Both the position numbers and the translations under genes were made by a program. Of a DNA stretch of 64,000 bases, positions 53,250 to 62,654 are shown one piece after another (position 1 is the first letter of the stretch; every line of letters starts with the position of its first letter). The notes beneath the pieces were generated by a model. The model was not told the DNA's origin, made no database searches, and saw only the letters and a program-made list of their open reading frames with translations. Where the stretch lies: NCBI GenBank assembly GCA_050298535.1, contig JBNKUI010000105.1:1-64000 (forward strand), given 5' to 3'. The stretch is from JABDMH01 sp050298535 (GTDB lineage Bacteria; Bacteroidota; Bacteroidia; Chitinophagales; Saprospiraceae).

Positions 53250-54770
53250 TTAGTTACCTTCTGCTTCTGCAATCAGTTTCTTACCCTTGGCAATCGCATC
53301 ATCAATAGTTCCCACCAGGTTAAATGCGGCTTCTGGATATTGATCCACCTCACCATCCATGATCATGTTAAATCCACGAATCGTTTCTTCGATAGGCACT
53401 AATACCCCGGCAAGACCTGTAAATGCTTCTGCAACGTGGAAAGGCTGTGATAAAAACCGCTGCACACGACGAGCTCTGTGCACCACCAGTTTGTCATCAT
53501 CTGACAATTCTTCCATACCGAGAATTGCAATGATATCCTGCAGTTCCTTATAGCGCTGTAGAATTCCGATCACTCTTTGAGCCGTCTCATAGTGATCATC
53601 ACCTAACGTAGACCGCTCCATGATTCTGGAAGAGCTACTCAAAGGATCAATCGCAGGATAGATACCCAGTGCAGCGAGCTTCCTGTCTAGCACCGTAGTG
53701 GCATCCAGGTGGGCAAAAGTCGTGGCAGGTGCTGGATCCGTCAAGTCATCCGCAGGTACGTATACCGCCTGTACAGATGTAATAGATCCTCTCTTGGTAG
53801 AGGTAATACGCTCTTGCATTACACCCATCTCAGTAGCAAGCGTAGGCTGATATCCCACCGCTGAAGGCATCCGACCCAGAAGGGCTGACACCTCTGAACC
53901 TGCTTGAGTAAATCGGAATATATTATCAATAAAGAAAAGAATATCACGTCCGCCGTTTGGATCACTTAGATCACCATCACGGTAATATTCGGCAATAGTC
54001 AATCCGGAAAGGGCCACTCTTGATCGTGCACCCGGAGGTTCATTCATCTGTCCGAATACGAAGGTAGCTTTTGAATTTTCAAGTTCTTTAAGATCCACTT
54101 TACTCAGGTCCCATCCACCTTCCTCCATCGACTCCATAAACCCTTTGCCATAGGTAATGATACCCGCTTCTAGCATCTCTCTCAGAAGGTCATTTCCTTC
54201 GCGAGTTCGCTCTCCCACACCTGCAAAAACGGATATACCATCATAACCCTTGGCGATGTTATTGATCAACTCCTGGATCAATACGGTCTTTCCTACTCCG
54301 GCACCACCAAATAATCCAATCTTTCCCCCTTTTTGGTATGGTTCAATGAGATCAATCACCTTAATACCGGTGAAGAGCACTTCTGTCTCAGTAGAAAGGT
54401 CCTCGTAGGCTGGTGGATTTCTGTGGATACTGTAGCTGGAATCGTCCTTTGTAATGCTCCCGATACCATCGATAGTTTCTCCCACCACATTAAACAGTCT
54501 ACCTCTTATCTGTACACCCACTGGCATGGCAATTGGACGTCCCGTATCTTTTACTATAGCACCGCGAGTCAAACCATCTGTTGCATCCATAGCAATGGTT
54601 CGCACACTGTCTTCTCCGAGATGCTGCTGGCATTCTAGAACCAATATTTCACCATTTCCACGATCTATTTCGAGTGCGCTCAAAATCTCAGGTAATATAG
54701 CACCTTCGTCAGCAAAACTGACATCAACAACAGGACCAATCACCTGCTTAACTCTACCAATATTCGACAT
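53250..54770 (-). CDS. atpD: F1Fo ATP synthase beta subunit
   Basis: The catalytic subunit of F1. The 506-residue protein has the P-loop GLFGGAGVGKTVLIQELI, the catalytic Glu region FAGVGERTREGNDL, and the signature PAPATTFAHLDATTVLDR. atpD and atpC form their own two-gene unit; the other ATP synthase genes are not in the window, the split arrangement known from Bacteroidota. The promoter at 54813-54842 is one of the best matches here. Confidence 0.98.
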   Translation of the reverse strand: MSNIGRVKQVIGPVVDVSFADEGAILPEILSALEIDRGNGEILVLECQQHLGEDSVRTIAMDATDGLTRGAIVKDTGRPIAMPVGVQIRGRLFNVVGETIDGIGSITKDDSSYSIHRNPPAYEDLSTETEVLFTGIKVIDLIEPYQKGGKIGLFGGAGVGKTVLIQELINNIAKGYDGISVFAGVGERTREGNDLLREMLEAGIITYGKGFMESMEEGGWDLSKVDLKELENSKATFVFGQMNEPPGARSRVALSGLTIAEYYRDGDLSDPNGGRDILFFIDNIFRFTQAGSEVSALLGRMPSAVGYQPTLATEMGVMQERITSTKRGSITSVQAVYVPADDLTDPAPATTFAHLDATTVLDRKLAALGIYPAIDPLSSSSRIMERSTLGDDHYETAQRVIGILQRYKELQDIIAILGMEELSDDDKLVVHRARRVQRFLSQPFHVAEAFTGLAGVLVPIEETIRGFNMIMDGEVDQYPEAAFNLVGTIDDAIAKGKKLIAEAEGN

Positions 54771-54812
54771 AGAAATCTACTTGACTTTTTTGATGGATCT
54801 TGAAAATCGCTG

Positions 54813-54842
54813 CAAAGATAATCGTTTTGGTAAATAAACAAA
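54813..54842 (-). promoter_or_regulatory. atpDC promoter
   Basis: On the minus strand TTTG (54839-54842), an 18-nt spacer and TATCTTTG (54813-54820) match the Bacteroidota consensus but for one base of spacing. The predicted leader is about 38 nt. Confidence 0.65.
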
Positions 54843-54946
54843 CCACGCCGCACTAAATCTAAATCCACGGTACTCAATAGCGAGTCATGGGTCTTTCGAC
54901 ATTCATGTGGCGCAGGTAAAAAATTCCACATATTTGGGACCCTGCA

Positions 54947-54954
54947 TATCTTTG
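54947..54954 (+). promoter_or_regulatory. -7 element directly before the DUF5691 start codon
   Basis: TATCTTTG is followed by TCCA and then the ATG at 54959. If this is the promoter, the operon mRNA would begin at or within a few bases of the start codon. No TTTG stands 19 nt upstream. Confidence 0.5.
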
Positions 54955-54958
54955 TCCA

Positions 54959-56473
54959 ATGCTTGACCGCGAGATTCTCCTGCAGCTTTACGGATTGGCA
55001 CTTTCTGGTACGGGAGGTAAAGTCCCACCTTCTGATGTCGACCACTGGCTGACAGAGGATGATATTCCAATTGCAGAAAGTGACTCTGTCGAGACTCGTC
55101 TTTGGAAGGCTCTATCGACAGCGGTTCAGATCGAACGTTCTGCAGCCAAAATCAAAGTTGACCAGACAACTGAATTCACACCGGCTGATCCCGACAGACT
55201 CCCATACTGTGCTTATGAAGCAGGCCAGGCGCTCATAAAACTCATTGAAATTAAAGACTGGAAATCGATACATGAGGCATTGCTTATCCTGAAAGCACAA
55301 AAAAAATACCTGCATCCAGTGGTACTGCCCGGCATGCTACATCATTTTAATGAAAAACCTACCTACTGGCTACTATTGAAGGATATAATGGGACAACGCG
55401 CCTTATGGTTGAGTCAACTAAGACGTGAATGGACCTGGTGGCACCGACTGCAATCCTGCGATGAGACATGGATGCTTTCATCCCAACCTGCTGACAAACT
55501 GGCCTATTGGCTGAGGATGATAGACCCTGAGTACTGTGAGGACCTCGCGAAAAATCTCAACAATACACAACGAAAGAAATATCTCTCCGCGATTAGCGAC
55601 AACCCCCGTAGCACAGATCTCAGTTTAGTTCGATCACTTAGCCGTACCAGTAAGGGTAAGGAATATGAATTGTGCCAAAACATATTGATTCAAATTGATC
55701 CGGAATACCAAAAGCTTCTCAATGCACTTGCCACAGATTATAGCTCCCGGGCCTTTACAGAACGTAACGGTAAACTCTTTTTCACTTCCTTACAGGACGT
55801 CATCCGTGACCGGCATTTATTTCATCTGGATGACATTGAAATCCATGCAAACCACATAAGCAATCCTTATCTCAGAGCCCTTTCACTGACTCCCATAAAG
55901 GATATCTTCGGACATCTTGCCATACCTCCTGCATCTTTATGCGAGCAACTTATGCTGGATCCAGATCTGGATCGAATTTGCCAGGTGATCAGCTTAAGTG
56001 CCGCTTATCATCATACGAAATCATGGCAGGAAGCGCTGGTACGCCGATGGATTAGTCATTACCCGGAAGGTAACACCGTGTCTGTAGACTTTACACCTCT
56101 ATTTCAGAGTCTGGGAAGAAACAGCTTATTTGATCTTATCAATGATTTGCTTTCCGATCATACCTCCTGGACCTTAGAGCAGTTGGACAAGCTAATAGGC
56201 AGTACCCGGCATTTTTTAAATATGGAAGTATCCACACTGCTTATCAAACGCGTACTTTTATCTCTGGCTAAACGAATGTCACGTACGGATAAGCAACATC
56301 TTAAATCTTTGACAAAGCTACTGGGTGGCAGAATGGATCCTCGGGTACATTCCATTCTTGTAAAGGATTGGCCTGAAGAAAGTATCTATTTTTCAGGGCT
56401 GGGAAAGGATCTGTGGTCTATGCGAAAGAAATTAAAACAACGCATCGATATCTTTAATTATGTAGTAATGTGA
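54959..56473 (+). CDS. DUF5691-like protein of a MoxR operon
   Basis: A 504-residue soluble, largely helical protein without signal or membrane segment. The N-terminal GTGGKVPP and the segment YWLLLKDIMGQRALWLSQLR resemble DUF5691 proteins, which occur in operons with MoxR ATPases and DUF5682. The rest looks like helical repeats (LVRSLSRTSKGKEYELCQNI; ALSLTPIKDIFGHLAIPPAS). The biochemical role is unknown. It is first in a three-gene operon and its stop overlaps or abuts the MoxR start. Confidence 0.7.
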   Translation: MLDREILLQLYGLALSGTGGKVPPSDVDHWLTEDDIPIAESDSVETRLWKALSTAVQIERSAAKIKVDQTTEFTPADPDRLPYCAYEAGQALIKLIEIKDWKSIHEALLILKAQKKYLHPVVLPGMLHHFNEKPTYWLLLKDIMGQRALWLSQLRREWTWWHRLQSCDETWMLSSQPADKLAYWLRMIDPEYCEDLAKNLNNTQRKKYLSAISDNPRSTDLSLVRSLSRTSKGKEYELCQNILIQIDPEYQKLLNALATDYSSRAFTERNGKLFFTSLQDVIRDRHLFHLDDIEIHANHISNPYLRALSLTPIKDIFGHLAIPPASLCEQLMLDPDLDRICQVISLSAAYHHTKSWQEALVRRWISHYPEGNTVSVDFTPLFQSLGRNSLFDLINDLLSDHTSWTLEQLDKLIGSTRHFLNMEVSTLLIKRVLLSLAKRMSRTDKQHLKSLTKLLGGRMDPRVHSILVKDWPEESIYFSGLGKDLWSMRKKLKQRIDIFNYVVM

Positions 56474-56475
56474 GT

Positions 56476-57561
56476 ATGGAAGTAATACGACTGCACGCCG
56501 AAGAGCTATATGCAGAGGAAATCAAGATACTGATAAAGGAAGATAAAGAAGAGAAGCCAGCCAGCTGGCAGATGTCTCCTCAGCAGGTATTGACATATAT
56601 CATGGGAGGCAAGACAAAGAAAGGTGTCGCAATTGAGCCAAAATACTTTGGCCAGCGACGATTAGTAGAGCTCGCCATAGCTACCTTACTGACTGATCGA
56701 GCTCTTCTCTTGATCGGTGTCCCAGGCACTGCAAAATCATGGCTTTCTGAGCATCTGGCCGCTGCTATAATGGGCGATTCATCATTGATGATTCAAGGCA
56801 CTTCTGGCACTTCTGAAGATGCCATACGCTATGGCTGGAACTATGCAAAACTACTGCAAGAGGGCCCAAGTCAGGAAGCTCTGGTGGCCAGTCCTGTCAT
56901 TCGTGCTATGAATGCAGGTAAACTGGTGCGCATTGAAGAGCTGACAAGAATTCCTTCAGATATACAGGATGCCCTAATCACTGTCCTATCCGAAAAAAGT
57001 CTTCCTGTACCCGAGCTGAACCTGGAAATCAGGGCAAAGAGCGGATTTAACGTCATCGCAACGGCCAATGATCGAGACAAAGGTGTGCACGACCTATCCA
57101 GTGCCCTCCAGCGACGTTTCAATATTGTACGCCTTCCACTCCCAGTCAACCTCGAAGAAGAATTAAAAATCGTGAACTACCGGGTAAAAGAACTACAGGG
57201 ATTCACATCTACTCCCAAAAAAGTCATTAAAGAAGCAGATATTAAGAAACTGATTACCGTCTTTCGAGAGCTTCGTAGCGGGCACTCTGAGGAAGGTGAT
57301 ATAAAAATTAAGTCCCCGACTGCCACGCTGAGTACGGCCGAAGTCATCTCGGCCGTCAATAGTAGTCAGACGATGGCTCATTATTTTGGACATGACGATG
57401 CTAATAAACCCATCGCTGAAAGTATCGTTAGTGCTGTCGTCAAGGATGCCAGTAAAGATCAGATGATCCTGGAAGAATATCTGGAAACGGTTATGAAATC
57501 CCGAAAAGGATGGACCAGTCTGTACAAAGCTTGTAAGGAGGTACTAGATGGCAAAGGATGA
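56476..57561 (+). CDS. MoxR-family AAA+ ATPase (YehL-like)
   Basis: A 361-residue AAA+ ATPase. Walker A is LLIGVPGTAKSWLSEHLAAA, Walker B region LVRIEELTRIPSDIQDALIT (Glu in place of the usual first Asp), sensor 1 FNVIATANDRDKG and arginine finger region LSSALQRRFNIVRLPLP. A C-terminal lid domain follows. MoxR proteins usually act with a VWA protein as chaperones that activate or remodel a target. Here the partners are DUF5691 and DUF5682. Start is uncertain: GTG at 56470 would overlap the previous stop, ATG at 56476 follows it by 2 bp. Confidence 0.92.
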   Translation: MEVIRLHAEELYAEEIKILIKEDKEEKPASWQMSPQQVLTYIMGGKTKKGVAIEPKYFGQRRLVELAIATLLTDRALLLIGVPGTAKSWLSEHLAAAIMGDSSLMIQGTSGTSEDAIRYGWNYAKLLQEGPSQEALVASPVIRAMNAGKLVRIEELTRIPSDIQDALITVLSEKSLPVPELNLEIRAKSGFNVIATANDRDKGVHDLSSALQRRFNIVRLPLPVNLEEELKIVNYRVKELQGFTSTPKKVIKEADIKKLITVFRELRSGHSEEGDIKIKSPTATLSTAEVISAVNSSQTMAHYFGHDDANKPIAESIVSAVVKDASKDQMILEEYLETVMKSRKGWTSLYKACKEVLDGKG

Positions 57562-59749
57562 GGAGGTCAGAATATTCGGCATCAGGCATCATGGGGCAGG
57601 ATCAAGTCGTAATCTGCTCAATGCGTTAGATACTCAGCAGCCGGATCTGATTTTGATCGAATGCCCCGTGGATGCACAGATGCTTACGCCTTTTGTAAAA
57701 GAAGATCTGCTAATCCCTCCCGTAGCCATCATGATCTGGGACAAAAATGACCTGACCCAATACGCTTACTATCCCTTCACTTCATTTTCTCCTGAATGGC
57801 AGGCTATGCAATTTGCCAAAAAGAATGATGTGCATGTACGGTTCTTTGATCTGCCGCAGGGGATTTCATTTGTACTTCCTGAAGGAGCTATAAAGACGGG
57901 AAAGATGCAAGCGCTTACCAATGATCCCTTCTCTTATATGGCCTCACTGGCAGGCTATGATGATCCTGAGCGTTGGTGGGACAGCTATATAGAACAGGAC
58001 CATGACGGATTCACAATTTTTGACACCATTCTTGAAATGATGACTGAGATGCGGGCTGCCACCTCGTATGAGAAATCATCAAATGCCGTCCGTGAAGCTT
58101 TCATGAGAAATGAAATCAGATCGGCTATTCGCGAGGGATATCAAAAGATTGCCGTAGTCTGTGGTGCATGGCATGGACCTGCGCTGGTATCCTGGCAACA
58201 GTACAAGGTAGCAGAGGACAAAGCGCTGGTCAAGGGGCACAAAAAAGTCCAAACCGCATGTACCTGGGTTCCCTGGTCATATAATCGCATTGCCCGTCAT
58301 ACCGGATATGGTTCCGGGGTGATTTCTCCCTACTGGTACGAAGCCTTGTTCGAAGATCCTGATACGGCTCTTTCCAGATGGATGAGCAGGGCCTCTCAAA
58401 TCCTGCAGTCACTGGGACATGCCGTCTCTCCGGCCCATACCATCGATGCGACAAAACTTGCGCTGGAACTTACTCGCATCAGAAGCAGGAACCGTCCGGG
58501 GATCAACGAATTGTTTGATGCCATGTCTACCACCTTCTGTCAGGGAAACGAAAGCCTTATTGAAAGTATGCGTATCAAGATACTAGAAGGCGAAAATATC
58601 GGAAAGGTATCCGATCAAATCCCGATGGTACCCTTGTATAAGGATCTGGAAGAAGCTATCAAGAAAGCCAGACTGCAGAAAGACTGGAAAAATCAATCAC
58701 TGATTGAAAAACATCTGGATCTTCGCAAGCCTACACAACTCCTGGCCAGTCGGCTATTACATCGTATGTTTTTACTGGAAATTCCCTGGGGCGTAGAACT
58801 CGAACCTGATCACAATCCGCTGGGAAATTTCCATGAATACTGGGAATTGCAATGGGTCCCCGATTTCGAAATTAAGATCATCGAAGCCAGTATATGGGGT
58901 AATACCATACTTGAGGCATGTTTTAAATACACGATGGACAAGATTAATGAAGAATCCCATTTTAATCAGTTAGGACAAGTGCTTTATACCGTTTTGCACG
59001 CGGACCTTCCGGACTTGATCGGTCCGGTAAGTGATCGCATACGGGATCTTGGCAATGTGTCAGAAGATGTCCTGTTGCTCATGCAGATCTCACCCCCCCT
59101 GATCTGGTCACTTCGATATGGGGATACCGCTCAGCTGAATACATCGTCAGTGGAGGAGCTGCTGGATCAATTGCTACCCCGTATTTGTATCCTGCTGCCA
59201 GTGGCTGTGATCCAGGTGGCTGATGATCAATCCAAGCATTATTTCACAGCCATCTCTCAATTGCACCATGCCATACAACTTATGGATCGTGATGACATCC
59301 TGAATCGCTGGATGGAGTGTCTTCAAAAAATTGCCTTCCAAAATCCCTGTAATGCCATCGTGAAAGGTATGGCCCTGCGTTTTCTTCTGGTCAAAGAGAT
59401 AGTGGAGGTAGATCAAATCTACTTAGAGATCGAATATCACCTTTCAACGATTTCAGACCCATTTTACCCAGCGCTACTGCTGGAGGGGTTTCTCTACGGA
59501 GGAGGCTGGCTCCTCATTCATCGGCCTACTCTTCGGGACATTGTCGACCAATGGATGAGTTCACTTGACGATGATGCATTCATGAATTTCCTCCCGATTC
59601 TCCGTCGTACTTTTTCCACTTTCACGTCTAGTGAAAAGGAAGTCATATACGACTTGCTATTTGGTCGTGAGAAGCATATCAAGACGACTTTTTCAGTCGA
59701 TACCGAACGGCAGGAAATTGCACGAAAAGGATTGAACCGATTGTTGTAA
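57548..59749 (+). CDS. DUF5682 family protein (YehM-like)
   Basis: A 733-residue soluble protein whose N-terminal third matches DUF5682: FGIRHHGAGSSRNLLNAL, LILIECPVDAQML and AVVCGAWHGPALVSWQQY. The two G-x-x-H motifs (GIRH and GAWH) and the Glu between them echo the TIKI/TraB-ChaN-EreA hydrolase superfamily, so an enzymatic role is possible. The C-terminal two thirds are helical without known motifs. It overlaps the MoxR gene by 14 bp. No VWA gene follows; scpA comes next, convergent, 1 bp away. Confidence 0.85.
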   Translation: MAKDEEVRIFGIRHHGAGSSRNLLNALDTQQPDLILIECPVDAQMLTPFVKEDLLIPPVAIMIWDKNDLTQYAYYPFTSFSPEWQAMQFAKKNDVHVRFFDLPQGISFVLPEGAIKTGKMQALTNDPFSYMASLAGYDDPERWWDSYIEQDHDGFTIFDTILEMMTEMRAATSYEKSSNAVREAFMRNEIRSAIREGYQKIAVVCGAWHGPALVSWQQYKVAEDKALVKGHKKVQTACTWVPWSYNRIARHTGYGSGVISPYWYEALFEDPDTALSRWMSRASQILQSLGHAVSPAHTIDATKLALELTRIRSRNRPGINELFDAMSTTFCQGNESLIESMRIKILEGENIGKVSDQIPMVPLYKDLEEAIKKARLQKDWKNQSLIEKHLDLRKPTQLLASRLLHRMFLLEIPWGVELEPDHNPLGNFHEYWELQWVPDFEIKIIEASIWGNTILEACFKYTMDKINEESHFNQLGQVLYTVLHADLPDLIGPVSDRIRDLGNVSEDVLLLMQISPPLIWSLRYGDTAQLNTSSVEELLDQLLPRICILLPVAVIQVADDQSKHYFTAISQLHHAIQLMDRDDILNRWMECLQKIAFQNPCNAIVKGMALRFLLVKEIVEVDQIYLEIEYHLSTISDPFYPALLLEGFLYGGGWLLIHRPTLRDIVDQWMSSLDDDAFMNFLPILRRTFSTFTSSEKEVIYDLLFGREKHIKTTFSVDTERQEIARKGLNRLL

Positions 59750-59750
59750 T

Positions 59751-60539
59751 TTATTCTTCTTCTCCAGATTGATCATCAGAAGATTCTACCTCATCAGGCA
59801 CGGTAAGCCAAAAGTGATTGACACCTTCCCCTTGCACCAGCTCAATTTTCTGTTGACTAAGCAAATCAAGCATGGCCAGAAAGGTCACGATAGCATGGAT
59901 TCTATTCTCCAGCGCCAGGAAGATATCTTCAAACGCTGTCTTTCTACCCCTTCTGACCTTGGATTTCAGATAGCTCTGCTGATCCTGAATGGTATATTCA
60001 TAACGGGCAATTGTATGAGCTACCACCTTGCGCTCACTGAGTTGCTCCATCACCTGTTCGAAAGCCTTGAGCAGCTTGAAGAGAGTAATGGACTCCAGTT
60101 CAAGGTCGACAAGTGCCGTTTCAGCTATCTTCTTAAGTTCTTTATTGGTTCCTCCTCTTCCAAACTTACTGGCTCGTTCGTCCTCCTTTTCCCGAAATTG
60201 CGACAAGGTTTCTTTATATCGCTTATACTCCAGCAACTTTTGTACTAACTCCTCGCGCGGATCTATCTCATTGCCTTCTTCATCCACCACCTTGCGCGGA
60301 AGGATCATGCGGGCCTTGATACGCATTAATGTGGCTGCTACAACAATGAATTCGCTGGCAAGATCGATATTGAGCGCTTCCATGTGACGGATATAATCCA
60401 GGAAGTCATCTGTAATCTTAGCAATGGGAATATTATTGATATCCAGCTCGTCCCGTTCTATGAAAAATAGCAACAGATCAAAAGGTCCCTCAAACTGAGG
60501 AATCTTAATGGTGTATGTGGTAAAATTTTGATCTGCCAT
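59751..60539 (-). CDS. scpA: segregation and condensation protein A
   Basis: ScpA is the kleisin that bridges SMC heads with ScpB to compact and segregate the chromosome. The 262-residue protein has the family N-terminus FEGPFDLLLFFIERDELDIN and NIPIAKITDDFLDYI, a central RIKARMILPRK segment, and the C-terminal winged-helix part (FLAMLDLLSQQKIELVQ). scpB is not in the window. A -7 box lies 18 bp upstream. Confidence 0.96.
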   Translation of the reverse strand: MADQNFTTYTIKIPQFEGPFDLLLFFIERDELDINNIPIAKITDDFLDYIRHMEALNIDLASEFIVVAATLMRIKARMILPRKVVDEEGNEIDPREELVQKLLEYKRYKETLSQFREKEDERASKFGRGGTNKELKKIAETALVDLELESITLFKLLKAFEQVMEQLSERKVVAHTIARYEYTIQDQQSYLKSKVRRGRKTAFEDIFLALENRIHAIVTFLAMLDLLSQQKIELVQGEGVNHFWLTVPDEVESSDDQSGEEE

Positions 60540-60556
60540 GATACCGGATCTGAGGC

Positions 60557-60564
60557 CAAAGCTA
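60557..60564 (-). promoter_or_regulatory. -7 element upstream of scpA
   Basis: TAGCTTTG on the minus strand fits TAnnTTTG; the leader would be about 12 nt. TTTG at 60589-60592 is 24 nt upstream, too far for an ideal match. Confidence 0.42.
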
Positions 60565-60631
60565 CAAATTAACCATAAGTAATTTTTACAAACTACATTT
60601 ACTGAATCATCCAGGATTTAAATTGTTTTTA

Positions 60632-61342
60632 ATGGTCACTAATAAGACAGGAACCCTGTACCTCATCCCCACACCACTTGGTCCTGACGCTGTACATCCA
60701 ATACCCAGCTATGTCATTGATCATGTGAAAGACTGTACTTACTTCATCGTTGAAACATTGAAAACTGCCCGTCGACACATTAAAGCCATGGTGCGCGATA
60801 AGGATATTGATGCATGCATTTTCAATGAAATGAACAAACACACTCCGCCCGAGGAATATGGGTTTTTTCTGGAGCCAGCAAAATCAGGTGAAGACATTTG
60901 CTTACTTTCAGATGCTGGCAGTCCTACCATCGCGGATCCTGGAGCTCCGATAGTTGCCCTGGCGCATCGTTTAGGCATACCGGTAGTACCCATGGCAGGA
61001 CCTTCAGCTATTATGCTGGCCCTCATGGGATCGGGATTTAGTGGTCAGCAGTTCACATTTCATGGCTACTTATCTCCCAAAAAAGACCGCATTAAATCAG
61101 AGTTGAAAAATCTGGAGCAGCAAGCGCTACGGGGAGAGACGCAAATCTTTATGGAGACTCCCTATCGAAATATGAAACTCCTGGAGATGTTAACCGAAAT
61201 ACTGCACCCAAAGACGCAACTTTGCATAGCATGTGATATCACTACGAGCACAGAATTCATCATGACCCGACCTATAGAATCCTGGAAAAAACAACTTCCC
61301 GACCTCCATAAGAGACCTTGCATATTCCTATTAGGAACCTAG
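60632..61342 (+). CDS. RsmI-like SAM-dependent methyltransferase (tetrapyrrole methylase fold)
   Basis: A 236-residue member of the tetrapyrrole methylase superfamily. GTLYLIPTPLGPD replaces the ATPIGNL motif of true RsmI; LLSDAGSPTIADPGAPIVAL and PMAGPSAIMLALMGSGF are well kept. It is shorter than RsmI (about 285) and lacks its C-terminal part, so it is a paralogue, perhaps with another substrate than 16S C1402. Start is the ATG at 60632 rather than a TTG at 60623. It is divergent from scpA and nearly touches the convergent hydrolase gene. Confidence 0.87.
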   Translation: MVTNKTGTLYLIPTPLGPDAVHPIPSYVIDHVKDCTYFIVETLKTARRHIKAMVRDKDIDACIFNEMNKHTPPEEYGFFLEPAKSGEDICLLSDAGSPTIADPGAPIVALAHRLGIPVVPMAGPSAIMLALMGSGFSGQQFTFHGYLSPKKDRIKSELKNLEQQALRGETQIFMETPYRNMKLLEMLTEILHPKTQLCIACDITTSTEFIMTRPIESWKKQLPDLHKRPCIFLLGT

Positions 61343-61349
61343 GTTGTCA

Positions 61350-62654
61350 TTATCCTAGCCATTTATCCAGCCATTCGAAGGCTTCCTTTTGCATCTGCTT
61401 ATTAAACTTGTGAGGGCCATCGTAAAATCGACAATCATATCGATCCCCGGCTCCAGCTTTTTCAAATACCTCACCGAGTATGGCGTCTGCTCGTTGCATT
61501 TCCGTGAGTGTAAATAGGGTATCATGGTTATTGTTTAATACCATCGTGGGCAGAGGAGCTCGTAATCCATAGATTTCAGGAAAACTAAGATATCGAGCAA
61601 TCAGCGGGATGTAAACCATCCAGGTGTGCGTAAAGCATTTATGAAGTATCAGGTCTGCCCAGGTAGTCATCCATCCAGCACATACGGATGCCTTGATTCG
61701 TGCATCTAAACCTCCCAGATAAGCTGTACGTAATCCACCTCCCGAAAGTCCGGCACATCCGACACGCTCAGTGTCCACATCCTCCCGGCTGCACAAAATG
61801 TCCAATGCGACCTGATCTTCCGCCACAAAGACTCCCGGCCAACAAAGCCCTGCACTAAAGAGCGACTTCGCCATAATATGTTCGTGCTGTGCAGCCCAGG
61901 TATTATACGCCTTGACATTTTCGGGATCTTCTGGGTTTTCATCGGTCCGGTCTGTCAATAAAGGTCCCCATTCAAACCCATCCACATCCTGGTACATTAC
62001 CCTTCGGCTACCAAAAGTAAAAACATCATGCACGAGGACTATGTATCCCCGTCTGGCCAGTTCGTTGGCCCAGGGCTGTCCTTCATAGAGTAACTCTTGA
62101 ATCTCTTCCTGGAAAACAGGCAAATTATCCTGTGTCTTTACAATCTTGCGTTTACCCTGATATTTATCACCACCATGATCGTGCATCCCCAGTACGGCCG
62201 GAAGCTTTCCCTGCGCATCTTTAGACTTTAATACCACGGCTTCTGTGGGCCTGCCAAATGGTAGCTGCCAGCTGATTTCCTCTACAATCAGGCCGTCATA
62301 TTCGTACTGACGATGAAGTGTGACCTCAGGGGTAGCAGGTACCATGGGTGGCACCATACATTCCATCACTTTCTGTGAAGCCATGGATCGCCATCCATCC
62401 AAATCTGAAAATTCGTCACGGCGGAAGGAAAGCGGCGGAGGATCATCCATCTGCTCAACTGCCCATGGGCCATACTGACCTATTAAACTCTTATTGTTGT
62501 CTGCAGGAATTGTATTCATTTGCTTAAATGTAGCATGTTTTTTGTCAGAGAATGCTTCGGCAGTCGAAAGTAAAGGCAGACCTGCCATGGCAGTAATCGA
62601 GTGTTGCAAAAATGTTCGCCTAGGAAAAGGTCCTGATGGAGAAGGTTTATTCAT
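61350..62654 (-). CDS. Tat-exported alpha/beta hydrolase (acetyl-xylan-esterase/dienelactone-hydrolase type)
   Basis: A 434-residue esterase-like protein with a twin-arginine signal (FPRRTFLQHSITAMAGLPLL), so it is exported folded. The nucleophile elbow is VGCAGLSGGGLRTAYLGG (GLSGG), with an oxyanion-side HDHGGDK and a terminal GPHKFNKQMQKEAFEW that holds the likely catalytic His; an Asp lies in NNNHDTLF. Relatives deacetylate carbohydrates or are annotated as dienelactone hydrolases; substrate is unknown. A promoter-like pair lies about 200 bp upstream. Confidence 0.87.
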   Translation of the reverse strand: MNKPSPSGPFPRRTFLQHSITAMAGLPLLSTAEAFSDKKHATFKQMNTIPADNNKSLIGQYGPWAVEQMDDPPPLSFRRDEFSDLDGWRSMASQKVMECMVPPMVPATPEVTLHRQYEYDGLIVEEISWQLPFGRPTEAVVLKSKDAQGKLPAVLGMHDHGGDKYQGKRKIVKTQDNLPVFQEEIQELLYEGQPWANELARRGYIVLVHDVFTFGSRRVMYQDVDGFEWGPLLTDRTDENPEDPENVKAYNTWAAQHEHIMAKSLFSAGLCWPGVFVAEDQVALDILCSREDVDTERVGCAGLSGGGLRTAYLGGLDARIKASVCAGWMTTWADLILHKCFTHTWMVYIPLIARYLSFPEIYGLRAPLPTMVLNNNHDTLFTLTEMQRADAILGEVFEKAGAGDRYDCRFYDGPHKFNKQMQKEAFEWLDKWLG

